Positions 27,628 to 39,900 of a DNA stretch of 64,000 nt are shown here, one piece after another. The stretch is from Apoderus coryli (lineage: Eukaryota > Arthropoda > Insecta > Coleoptera > Attelabidae): assembly GCA_911728435.2 (NCBI GenBank), contig OU452204.1, positions 17,918,001-17,982,000 on the forward strand, written 5' to 3'. Position 1 is the first letter of the stretch, and every line of letters begins with the position of its first letter. Below the pieces are notes generated by a model. It did no database searches and was not told the DNA's origin. It saw only the letters and a program-made list of their open reading frames with translations. The position numbers and the translations under genes are program-made.

Positions 27628-28657
27628 AGATGCCGCCATTTTGGGTTACAAAACAGGTCCTGACTAAGAATAATTATAGTTTTTGGTTTCTAACCACAGT
27701 ACTGTATTTTTATTTTTGTAAAAATATTTAAGTACATAATAATATCGCTGTCAATTTCAGAAATATTTGTGGTGTGTCATAGTGATTGAAAACAACCTTG
27801 AGTGGTGTTATCAGTTAAATGTTGACATGATTGGGTGATTTTTAATAATAATAAACACAACAATAATAAAGATTTTATTAGTGAAAAAACTATTGGAAAA
27901 AGTTGTTATTGTCAAAAGAGAATTAAGATTGTCAGATTTTTGATTAGTTTTCAATTTCTATATTATATTGGTCAGTTAAAATCGTTTCAGTTTTGTATTT
28001 AGTTTGTTATTTTTCTTTATTAATAAATCGCGTTTGTTTCAATTTTCGTGGTTTATTATGAATATCGTTGTAGTGAGTTAAACGGGTAGTTTAATTCACA
28101 AATTACAACAACAGCAACTTTAAAGGCAAATTTTGGCAAAAACTTCTTGAAACTTTATAATGATATTGTCAATAAAATAACAACTAGCCACGCGACAACT
28201 TGTGTTTATGTTTCACTTGTATTTAGTTTAAAAACATATTAGATACTGTCATTTCGTAATATAAATTTTACGGTTATACAAATAGTTGTTATAAACGTAA
28301 AATTATCTAGTATTTATCTTAATTTTTACTTATTACTCACCTAACAGGATCTTTGGGGAAGCGAAAAAAATGTTTAGAGCAAGTGTACCGCTTATTGGGA
28401 CAACATTTTGCAACACACACATGTCCTCCGTGATTATTCATTGTATGAATCCCAAGACACGTTAATAAAAATAAAATCCTTTTAATTCTCACGAACACTA
28501 TACCATAAACACAAAACACAGATTTAGATTTAAACACAATATTTATTTATCTCGTACACGCCGACAATGAACTATATATTGAACACAGTAGTGAACTGTA
28601 TCTATCTACGTCAATGCGATTATTTTGACGTTGTAACCCATAATGGCGGCATGCGCG
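27628..28657. repeat. segment bounded by inverted repeats, with THAP exon
   Basis: ATGCCGCCATT-TGGGTTACAA-type sequence at 27629-27652 reappears inverted at 28632-28656 with one mismatch. The 1-kb interval carries a THAP-type exon on the minus strand. P-element-type transposons encode THAP transposases, so an internally deleted element is one reading, but no 8-bp target duplication is visible. Alternatively these are duplicated promoter pieces containing the YY1-like ATGGCGGC. Confidence 0.4.
28341..28441 (-). CDS. first coding exon of a THAP zinc-finger protein (partial)
   Basis: From ATG at 28441 the exon reads 33 codons containing CVAKCCPN and HFFRFPKDPVR, the start of a THAP C2CH zinc-coordinating DNA-binding domain (C-x2-4-C followed by F-x-FP). 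It ends in a strong splice donor (AG|GTGAGT at 28341). The remainder of THAP, including the distal C-x2-H pair, was not found downstream within the window, so the gene is broken, or its next exon is too diverged for me to see. Could be a transposase or a host factor. Confidence 0.5.
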
Positions 28658-29429
28658 ACGATATGCGCAGGACGGCTTGCAAACGTGAAATGGTGGAAGA
28701 CAGAATACTGCAGTTGCAAGAATTTTACAGCCCTAACCTCCGACATACGTTACTCATAATAAATTTCAAAAAGTTGACGACTGATATAAACTTGACAATA
28801 ATTCTAATCAGAAATACAACTGGAACAAATTTCTTCACAAAATACGAATAATAAACGTTCAATAAATGTCTAAACATATGTGCAACTTTATACTTTTATT
28901 TCTAATTTTCTAACGAATGAATAGACATTGTCTTTAAAAGGAAAGACAATAGACTTGCTCGTTATAACGTTTCAACGAACACATTCGTTGTAGCGCAATC
29001 TTAGTCCTGATAAAAAATGGCATATTGCGAACGTTCGCATATAATAGCGAACACATTTTTGGAATCAACGCAGTCTTATATCCGCGAATCCGACTGTAAT
29101 AGCTTCAAAATAAATAATTGTACAAAAAAATAATGCAACACTATTGGATTCCTTAATAATGTTTTTACAGAAACAACAAAATATTCATAAATGATCAAGT
29201 TCCGCCTCCATAAATTTGTGTTTACGAGGGTTGTTATTTATGTATTGAGATCTGGCAACACTGGTATTGCCAGGTGAAATTTGTCACCGCCATCTTGATG
29301 TTTGACATTTTTGACAGTATACGCACTAAGAACGTTTTGACGTGCGAGCAATATTTGTATGTGTAACTACAGTAAATTGAAAAGAAAATTTTCGAGCTAT
29401 GATTATGACTTTCGAAGTGGCTTAACGAA
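28658..29429. other. intergenic, no gene seen
   Basis: AT-rich; frames here have no domain. Small inverted motifs (AACGTTCGCATATAATAGCGAAC near 29025) may be repeat debris. Confidence 0.45.
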
Positions 29430-29905
29430 CCCCCTTCAATCTACTTAAAGCAACATTTGGCGATAAAGCACCATCCATAGCCACTGTATATCGCTGATAC
29501 ACTGTATTCAAACGTGGGCGTAGTTCCTTCACGGACGAAGTTAAAGATGGTCGTCCAAAATCGGTCGTTATGCCGGAAACCATTGATGCTGTACGAAAAC
29601 TAATCGAAGAAGATGGTCATGCGACATATCGTAAAATCGAGACAAGTTAAAGCATTAGTAGCTATGACCCACATATAGAAGATTTTGGACGAACATTTGG
29701 ATGTTCGCAAGTTATGTTCGCGTTGGATTCCACATTTGTTGACTAGTGCTTAAAAAAAGACTCGGTCCATTGGTGCCCTAAATGCCTAACAAATACAACT
29801 GTGGTGCATCCAAAGCCGTCCACAGCATATCGTCACAATTGACAATTGACGAGTCGTGGTTTTATGCCCATGAGCCAATCCCTAGTACTATAAAAGTGCT
29901 CTAAA
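29430..29905 (+). mobile_element. mariner transposase relic
   Basis: The plus strand gives, across frameshifts, FGDKAPSIATVYRWYTVFKR-like helix-turn-helix sequence (about 29457-29515), GRSSFTDEVKDGRPKSVV, ETIDAVRKLIEEDGHATYRKIE (29580-29645) and TIDESWFYAHEPIPS (about 29845-29885), which carries the first catalytic Asp of the DD34D triad. The region beyond is lost. This is a typical dead mariner copy. Confidence 0.8.
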
Positions 29906-31511
29906 TTCTTAATGGTTCTACTCGAGGTTCTACCATAGCATATAGCATCCCTGTGCTGAATATGTTATGCGATCCACCTCGTATACACACAGAGTGGCTG
30001 CAAACCGTGGCCTGGCTGTCTCGGAGGGGAACACAACAAACACATTTCTCTCTATTCTATACGAAGTGTAATAACAATATTCTATATTCTACGCTCTCCG
30101 GCCAGTTTCAAAACGGGTTTACAACTACTAAGTGGTACGGAGGCGTTTTAGTTTCAATGCTGCCTATGTTTACCGATATTGTGTGTTTTGTTTATTGTGG
30201 AGAGAGATTTCTTGATCAAATAAACATAAGGAGAAGCATTTTTTAAGATCACATTCTTAAAAAAATATCTAAGTAAGTACCTACATGTAAAAAAAAAAGT
30301 TTTAATACGTCAATATGTAAAATATTTTCCGGTACCTATGCAATTTTATAAATATAACATCTAAACGCGCAGTATTTATAAGCCTGAGATGTTTTCCATC
30401 AACATGCAGATTTGTTTGAAAAAGTTCAAAAATGTGATACGATTAGGTACTCTCTATACTTCTAGTTATTACTTAATTATTTGTACAGCAATAAATGGAG
30501 AAGGCATAGGTTACAATAGTTAATTTTCTTTATTATGTTCTCAAAGGCAAAGGTAAATACTACGAAGAATGATCGTTATTACTGTTCGTTTCATCTCTCA
30601 GATTTATCTAATCTTTTATGACGATATTTGCTTGGTAATTATAATTGTTTTAAATTAATATTAATGATTGTTTGTAGGCCATGTTTATCATCTTGTTGTC
30701 ACACCTTAATGTTGATAATTTTTTTAATTTTAACAGCTTCTCGTTTGAAAAATTTACATTCTAAAATTGCTTCAAAATAACTGCTCGACACTTTCGGTTT
30801 TCAAGAGTTATTATTAAAATACTAATTATTATTCTTTGATAACACATACCTACAAGGTGTTCACGAAATTAACATTATTTTCTCTTTGCCATGTGTATAC
30901 GAGGTGTGGATTTAAAATACTTATGTTATTGCTGTAAAACATTTTTTTAGTTAGGTATTTTGAGTAAATAAAGTAAATTTTTTTGTAATCGGGTTTTATT
31001 AACCCCAAATCATCTCGATCGGATTGAATATACACAAACAAAAATCAATTTATCTTTCTCAATCAACGAAATATTCTTGGATATTTAAATTAACCAAACA
31101 AAACTTCAGAAATCTGAATTAAAATCTAATGCAACGTTTCGGGCAATATGTTCACATCATCACACTAAAAACATGAAACTTGAATGTAAAAACATTAAAA
31201 AATAAATTACAGTAAGAATATCAAAAGACCATAAGTATAAGAAAATTATTGTTATAAGACAATGACACAGAATTATTGAAAACGCTTGATCTTTCCGTGT
31301 CCAGTGTCGAATAGTTGTCAAAATCAAACACGTGACCTGTGTCATAATGTTGTTCAGAAAGAGCGGTAGCACTTTTTTAGCTCTCCATATCATATATGTA
31401 CTATATGTATATATGGAGACTATTAGTTTCATGAAAAAAAATTTTTTTCTAATTTCACCGGAAATACTTACTTGTTTTTGGTGATTTTATACATAAATAA
31501 GTAGTTTTAAA
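29906..31511. other. intergenic, no gene seen
   Basis: About 1.6 kb AT-rich with no supported gene. It holds a hammerhead-like motif at 31128-31170 (minus) and a short hairpin at 31381-31418 (TCTCCATAT...ATATGGAGA). Confidence 0.5.
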
Positions 31512-32690
31512 AAAATGTCTGTCTGTCTGTCAGTCTGTCTGTCTGTATGCACGAAAACGCAAAAACCACTTAACAGATTTTAACCAAATTTGGTACAAAA
31601 ATAGGAGTTGATTAGTTTTTGGGAAATATTGAGCGTAGACAAGGGGTTTAAAAGAGAGTTCAAAAATTTAAAAAAATCATAGTTATTAAACTTATCCGAA
31701 ATACTGCATAATTTTTTACGCATTTAATTGAATATAACCTAAGATATTGAACATAAAATATTAGACCACATTGGCGTTCGAAAATAGTGTAAAATGGGGT
31801 AAAAAATATTAAAAAAAAACGTAATTCTTGAACATAGCAGAAATATTAACTAATTATTTATAGCTTTAATAGAATATAACCTATAAAATGTGTCATAAAT
31901 AACTTACTTTCATAGGCGTTCGTAAATAGTGGAAAAGGGGTCAAAACATAAAAAATATATATTTCCTAAACTTATTCGAAATATGAAATAATTTTTCATA
32001 GTTGTGATAGAATATAACCTAAAAAATGTTACATGAAAGAATTGGTTCACACAGGCGTTCGAAAATAGTCTAAAAAATGGGTCAAAAATTAAAAAAACAT
32101 GTTTCCAAATATTCCAGAAAAATTGGCTAATTATATATAGTTTTGATATAAGATAACCTAAAAAATGCAGCATAAAATTTTTATTTACATAGGCGTTTGT
32201 AAATAGTAGAAAAAGGGGTAAAATAAAAAAAAATTAAAATGTAAAAATTTTTATATGAAACTAGTTGAATTGGTATTAAAAATACACAACAAAAATTAAT
32301 GTACCATAGGCGTACGTGAAAATTCTATAAAAGGGTCAGATAAAATTTGTATCCGTGATAACTCAAAAACCACTTAACGGATTTTAACCACATTTGGTAC
32401 GAAAATACTACAGGATATTTATAGGTGGTGATTAACATTGAGCGTAGGCAAGGGTTTAAAAGAGGGTTCAAAAATTTAAAAAATCATAGTTCTTAAACTT
32501 ATCCGGAATATTGAATAATTTTTCATAGTTGTGTTAGAATATAACCTAAAAAATGTTACATAAAAGAATTGGTTCAAACAGGCGTTCGAAAAAGGGTCAA
32601 AAATGAAAAAAAAAACAATTTTGTTTACATAGGGGTTCGTAAATGGTAGGAAAGGGGGCAAAATACATATATTTTATAATGAAACTAAAA
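31512..32690. repeat. satellite: ~139-bp diverged tandem array with TGTC microsatellite head
   Basis: A (TGTC)n tract (31517-31548) is followed by a block AACCACTTAACAGATTTTAA (31563) that returns at 32367. Between and after, a repeat with the marker GGCGTTCG-AAATAGT occurs at about 31773, 31915, 32054, 32192, 32310, 32580 and 32632. Spacings of 142, 139, 138 and 118 bp define a unit of about 139 bp; the 32310-32580 gap of 270 bp holds the second AACCACTTAAC block. Each unit also contains an ATATAACCTA-type string. Short minus frames here (31910-32173, 32476-32661) are products of the repeat. Confidence 0.8.
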
Positions 32691-33496
32691 AAAATCAATT
32701 ATTTTGCGTACAAGAACTTGGCCTAGAAGATCTGAACTATAAAATATGTACGTATAAATAGTGCCTCCAAAGAGAAGAAAAAGGAACAAAACCCGATACT
32801 TAAAAAAAAAATAGCTGACGTCTAAAACAAAACAAGAAGAAGAATAAAATCAACCCTCTTATGTTTATTTTTCAGTTTATTTCTTTAAACGAAATATTTG
32901 ATAAATCAAAATTGAACCTGAATAATGCGGAAACTGCTGCCGAAAAGTTGTTGTTCAATGGTACAATATTAACAGTGAAATATATTGATTATTTCTTTAA
33001 ATTGAATTGAAATGTTTTGTTCACCGTGATCGAAAATCGAATGAAAAATTCTAAATAATACTGCATAGTCAGACGAAAGATGTCAAGACAGGGGCTGCCA
33101 CGGCCCCTCTTGGATAAAGCACATGTATTTTAAATTTTGTTGAAGTGCAAGTGATGGAAATCAATGGGCCTGGGGTTAAACTCAGGAAAGTCTACAATAC
33201 TAGCCAGGAAAAGACTGAAACCAATCGTCCTGAGTGAAGAAATCATAGAACAGAAGTGGATCTAGGGATTACTCTGCATAGTAAACTTATCTGCAATAAC
33301 AGCAGAGCATCAATAATTAAACTTAAGTTCAAATTTATATCAGGATAACATAAGTCGAATTGCAAAACGAAGAGTTTCTGATTAGTCATCTTTACTGCAA
33401 TAGTTAAAACTAAAACTTGTAACAGATTCGATTGTGTGTCCCAACACAAAGTTGTTTAATTTGAAAAAATAGTCCAATCTTAAGTGGAGTTGCGTA
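32691..33496. other. intergenic, no gene seen
   Basis: No supported coding sequence; upstream flank of the tsg locus. A 5' untranslated exon of tsg may lie here but cannot be seen. Confidence 0.45.
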
Positions 33497-33643
33497 TTTA
33501 TATGATGAACTAAAAGTTTAATCTCCACAAAATAAATTTAATAGAAATCTTAACCATATCCAAACATGTTTCGGAAATTCATACTAGTTGCATCATCAGA
33601 GAAACTTAAAATAGTGTTCCAGGAAATTTCTATTGAGGTCTGG

Positions 33644-33679
<36 letters not shown>

Positions 33680-33867
33680 ACATGTGTTTATAAAAAATAT
33701 ATATATTTCCCGACCTCAATAGAAATTTTCTGGAACACTATTTTAAGTTTCTCTTATTATTACCACTGATGATGGAACTAGTATGAAGAAACATATTTGG
33801 ATATGGTTAAGATTTCTATTAAATTTATTTTGTGGAGATTAGACTTTTATTTCATCATATAAACATG
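33497..33867. repeat. (TA)n-centred foldback repeat upstream of tsg
   Basis: Arms 33497-33645 and 33705-33867 are inverted complements. The outer edge is TTTATATGATGAACTAAAAG on the left against CTTTTATTTCATCATATAAA on the right; AATCTCCACAAAATAAATTT and GAAATTTCTATTGAGGTC-type segments pair further in. The loop is a (TA)n tract at 33650-33677. Both arms carry a CTGATGA...GAAAC hammerhead-like segment. It ends 87 bp before the tsg start codon. Confidence 0.85.
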
Positions 33868-33953
33868 TTGTTGTTAATTATTTATTGAATGCAACGCTGA
33901 AAACTATCTTTCAATATTTAAAATTATTTAAAAAATTGTTTCAGATTGACAAT

Positions 33954-36900
33954 ATGCTAATAAAGTGGTTGATACCGGCGATAATACTGATACCGATAAT
34001 ATTGTTTTTCCAAAATGTGGATACGTGCAATGAGGCAGTGTGTGGAAGTATGGTTAGCAAATGCCTTCTAACCAAATCATGTAATTGTGACTTCAAAGAT
34101 GGCAATTGTACATGTTGCAAGGAGTGCTTCAACTGCTTAAGTTATTTGTACAATGAGTGTTGTTCGTGTGTTGGTATGTATGACATTTTATTGAACAAAA
34201 TGAAAATGCAGCTGAAAGTAAGATATAGGGGAATTTCCTTTTCTTTGTCCCTTTTTTATTTTTTCTCCACTACGATATTTCTCAAGATTTTTCCCCTCAA
34301 AACGAGAAATCTCCCTCCAGCTGGCAACACTGTGTACCAAAAGTTAACGTAGCATTACTAGAGAACAACAGAGAATATGAACTCCCATCACTTTCTATTG
34401 TCCTGTGCGAGGCAGGTGGTAGCCATTTTTTAATATACTCGACAGATCCGTATTTACGTTTTATTGCAATTACAGGATAGGTAAAGAACAGGGGAGTAAT
34501 AGAATTATATCTTTATTAATTATAAAAACAAACAAATACTTTTTTACTTTTATTCATGTTTCCATATAATCATTTTATTTTTATTTATATTTTTAAAATT
34601 TCTATTCATTAATTTTATTATATAAAATAACCTTAACCTAAAATATAATTTCGTAACATATTTTTTTGGGAAATTAGAACATGGATGTTCAAACTTTACA
34701 TTTTTGTTTAAATTAATAAAATTATTAATAATATTGAACTTGATTAAACAATTAACCATAGTTCAGCTCTAAAGAAAAAAAAAGTGTAATTGACTACGGG
34801 CAAATATAAATGTATTAATTTTAGATAGAGTAAAATAAAATTTATACAATAGGTCTACCGATTTTCAATTCCTTAAGTATAATTGAGAATGTATTATATT
34901 TTACCTGTTTATGGCCTTCAGAAAAACAACGCAAGCACACATATTGGGAATTTCCCATTATATACCTAAAAAACATGCTAAAATCACCCCCAATAAATGG
35001 GCAATAAAACCTGAGACGTGAATTTACTACCTGCTAATATCTATAATATAAATATAAAGATGTATTGGACTTTTATGGGCAAATAGACTGAACCAAGTTA
35101 TAAAAGATAAGGGCCATTTTGCTGCGAAATTAAGCGAAGTTATTCATGTTTTTTAAAAAATTTGTGTGATTTCTTTGGCAAGTAAGCTCAATCTTTTAAA
35201 CAGTTTGTTTAGAAATATTTGTTTTTCATAATAACAATTGGTAATTTGATTTAATGTACCTATGTGATATTATTTTAATCTAATTTTATATGCATCTAAT
35301 TCAAATACTACATAAATATCTTACCTTTTACTATCCATCGGGAGGGAAACTAAAGAATGATAAATTGCAGTTATAATATTTATTCCTGCAATTCTTCGCA
35401 GCACACATCATTCCGCCTCTGCTGAGTTAATATTTATTTATACATTTTGTTTTCATATAATCTTTATGTTTACTACTGCACATCAAAATAATTCAGCAAT
35501 ATTACCTAAAATTACGTAATATTACGTAATATTTCCAATGTTCTTACCAAAAAATAAATTACCGGTAATTTTGCATCACTATATATAACACACAGAATAC
35601 TACGGCACTGGAAAACAAATCACTTGAAATAGCAAAGCACAAATAAAATATCCCGACGACAATGAGAGTATAAGAAAACATGGCGATTTTGAGTGCGCAA
35701 TTATATGCGCAATCTCTGTCCCCACCAGCGAGATCACATTCTCTGTTGTTCTCTGGCATTACTGTGTTATTAAATGGTCCATTATTGTAACCTTTGGTCT
35801 GCGTAGAAATACCACTACTAACGTAGAGGGTGAGGTTGGGTTTAATACGATTGACCATTTAATTATAGTTATTCTACGTTTGATTTTTGACTCGCCCTTG
35901 TATATTCATGGTTTTATTCCAGGCTTGAGAAAAGATAGATAATATGTTATTCAAGATAATAAAAATTGAAATTAAACTTAATTAGTGCATCCTCTTTTGA
36001 ATTAAAATATATGTAATGTACCTATATGGGTCGTTAAAACAGAGGCAGGACATTGAATTACATATTTATATTTTATTTAGTACATACCTAAACCTGTTTC
36101 TTGAATACATTCGTTTTGGTATTATGAAAATAATCATATACCTACCCTTTGAAATGACGTTGAAATGGATCTCAAAAAAATGATAAATAAATGTATACAT
36201 TCTAAAACTTTCAGATATGTGCCCAAAACCAAATGAGACATTTAACAAACTCAGCAAGAAATCGTATGTGGAAGACTTTGAGGAAACAATACCAGGGCTG
36301 TTCAATGTGTTAACGGAGTCCCCAGACAGCTCCAACAGATGGAATAGTACAACATATCCCATCGATTTCGATGGGACCCAATTTAGTATTAAGGAGATTA
36401 AGTTACACATGCGTAAGTCTAACAATTAATAATAATAATGTCTTTATTGCAAATTAAAAAAATTACAACAGGCGAAGTTGAGGCAATATGCCTCCTAGCT
36501 TAACCTACTTTAATTATAAGGCTTATATTACCTTACTGTCATCAAAAAAAAAAAAGAAAGAAGAAAAGTAACGTAATACACGTTGCTAACCGTTCCATAT
36601 CAGCAGGTGGAGTTATCGCCATTCTATGTCTCAAGTTTATAACAATATTGTCACCCCTGAATTGCATTTTATTGTAAAGGTAATCCGGTATCTTCTTATT
36701 TATTACTTTGTTATATAAAACCACTGCATGCAACAACCGTCTTTCATTCATATTTAGCCATTGAAGCTCCCTCAACTTAGCGCTGACCCCACGTTCCCTG
36801 CCTCTCAATCCCGCGATTAATCGAATACAAGAATTTTGCAGCAGCTGAATTCGACGCTGATCAAATCCAACAAGACAAGGACCATAGACAGCGTCACAAA

Positions 36901-39900
36901 AGTTAAAATGCGACAAGACCAAGGAGTCACATAATTGTTTTCTTAAAGCCGTTGTGAGAGTTTTTCTATTACTGTACAAGAGTTTTAAATTGTAAAACCC
37001 TTTTTTATACAGGCACTCACATGCTCCCTGAATCTCAGGTTCGTGTCCATTATCATGCCCAAGTTCTGAGCCATAGGCACATTCTCCATTCGCATATTAT
37101 CAACCCTTATTGAAACTAGGTCTCTGTAACGGCTTCTTATTTGATTCGGACCAAAGACCAAGACCTTGGTCTTGTCCTTGTTAATCTCTAAACAGTGCCC
37201 ATTCGAAGTTGTAACCAGATTATTAATATCACCATTAAACAGGTTAACGGCCGGCTGCAATTGTTGAGGATCGACACACGCATACAATCTGCATATAAAT
37301 GAGCTGAAGAATGCTTAACACTGCAGATAAGTTGTGATGTATAGAGGCAGTATAAAATTGGGGCAAGTATAGAGCCTTGAGGCACCCCTGCTAAGAGACT
37401 TTTTTCTTGTGATACTCGAGGATCACAACCTGCCTCCTACCCGATATATAGCACCGAATCAATCCCCTAGCACATCCGCCAAAGCCCAAGTACTCAAGGA
37501 TTACCATCAACAAATCATGGTTGAGGCGATCGAATGCCTCCGAATAATCCAGAAGCACCAGAGCCGCCAACTGTCCACTATCCACCGCCCTAAAAATATC
37601 ATCCGTTATCTTAAGCAAGGCCGTACAACAGCTATAGTTAAATCGAAAACCGGACTGAGTACTAGGCAGAAGACAATGATTTTCAACATACACTTTTATC
37701 TTGTCAAATAAGATACGCTCGACGATCTGGGAGATGGCAGGCAGAATACTAATTGGTCGCAAATCCCCCACCGGTTTTGGGCAAGGTTTTTTAGGAACAG
37801 GAATTACATGAGCAAGTTTCCATCCATCAGGAAATACAGACGATTCAATACATCAATTAACCAAGTTAGTTCTTTTTTTTAAGAACTGCTCTGAAGAATC
37901 TGGGAGGATGACCTGCCACGTGCGCAGGTTTTATCCTGCTCTTTATTGTTGCCGCATTATTTTGATAGTTTCGTTTGGCAAGTTACGCGGGTATAAATTT
38001 TACGAATTCTTTCAAATTGCTACAATACGTTTCAGAAACATCAGAGCAAGAGGTGATACCCAAGCCGGATGTTATCACAGTGAATTGCACTGTAGCATTT
38101 TGGTCGCAGTGTATGAGTTGGACGAAATGTAAGAGCAGTTGCCAGTCAATGGGTGCTTCTAGTTTTCGATGGTTCCACGATGGGTGTTGTGAGTGTGTTG
38201 GAAAGCATTGTATCAACTACGGAATTAACGAGAGCAGGTAATTCTTTACGGCAGTAAAGTAGCTGTCATTTACAACGTTGGTTATGTTGTTTACCATGTT
38301 TTGAAAACTTTAAGACGTCTAACTTTGAAATATATAAAAATATGCACCTTATATTTCAAGAGTTTTTTATTGGGCTGATTCAATAACAGTTTTATACTGG
38401 CGAAGCACGTAGATTTAAAGTATTTGTTGCACAACGTGTTGTTAAAATTCAGAATTTAACCAACGCAAATGATTGGAGATACGTCGCAGATGAAGCAACA
38501 AAGAGACATAATAAATAATTTGAAGTTTTCTAATGAAAGTCGATGGTTATCAGGTCCGAAATTTCTCTATCTTACACAAGAAAAAACTGACCGGGAGAAC
38601 AAATTTAGAAAATATTAATAGCTTCGTTCGCGGCCACGATTCTGAATTGATTCTGAACTGAATCGTGACGTCACAGAACTGGTTTTAAAGTTCAGTCCTG
38701 TTCATTCAAATATTATCCCTATTATGAAGATACTGTCCCGCAATTTACTGAAGAAGAATATCGTGAACATTTAAATAATGACAGAAGGCCTTGCGCAGCG
38801 ATTTGCAGCACATTTTAATTTTCAATAACATTTTAATAAAGTAATGGAAACACGAAACGTTGTTTAATTGAAAACTTATTTTATTTTTGTTGTTTTCAAT
38901 TTTTTCAGGACGTCACTGTCACTAAATACTTCATAAGAAATAAAAAGTAAAACCTCAAAAATAACAGACACAAAACATTTCTGCTTTTATTTATAATACT
39001 CAGATCTATCTACCTGAAAAAATAAAATCCTTCATCCCCTATTCTACTCTTTCTTGGATGTCTTCTTCTTTGTAGTCACTGACACTGTCTAAAACCCTTA
39101 TAAGGACAATGCCTTTATATACCTACAAGGATAAAACATATAAATAAAGGGCGGAATATATGCACGTCAATTCAGTTAAAATATGCGCATATATATGCAT
39201 AGTTTTTCTTTGAAATATGCAACAATATGCATTTATTTGTCAAAATATGCAATTATATGCCTTGAATATACCATGGAAAAAATGGAAATAAAGAAACGCC
39301 TACTCTTACAAAAATTATTTATTTTAAGTAAAATTAAAAGAAAAATATAATAGGTAAAATTTTTAACCTGAAATAGTATAAAATGCATTTATAACGATAT
39401 ATTTTTCAAAATTTTCCGATAAAAGTGTTTGCCTTCTGTCTGTAAAAATATGTTTGTACAAAGAAAAAGTTCTTTCAACATGTACCGATGTGATCTGGCA
39501 ATATTTTAATTTGGGTAGTAAGTTATAAGGCCAAGGTATTACTTCGTTGGATGGTTTAGTATCAAAAATATTTTTGACTTCCATTAAATACTTAAAGCCT
39601 TCATTCTTTCCACAATAACTTCGAGTTTACTTCTTACTTGATTTCCTACATCACCGGGAACTTTTTTGCATTTGTCGGAAAAAGTTTCAACAATTTTAAT
39701 TGATTCTCTTAAACTTATATTCCTACTTTCTAACGAAGTTATTATATGTGGTATAAAAGTAAAATTAACCTTAATAAAAACAAGTTCCTTAGCTAAATTT
39801 TCATGTTTTAATACTGCTTGACTTTGCACTACACACTGTGAGTTGTCTTCTAAATCTAAAACTATGTTTTTAATGGCTTCAAAATGGTCTGCGTAGAATA

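Noticed and set aside
35559..35858. Minus-strand frame with a membrane-like stretch in tsg intron 1
   Set aside because: No homology seen, and part of it matches a repeated string also found near 34352.
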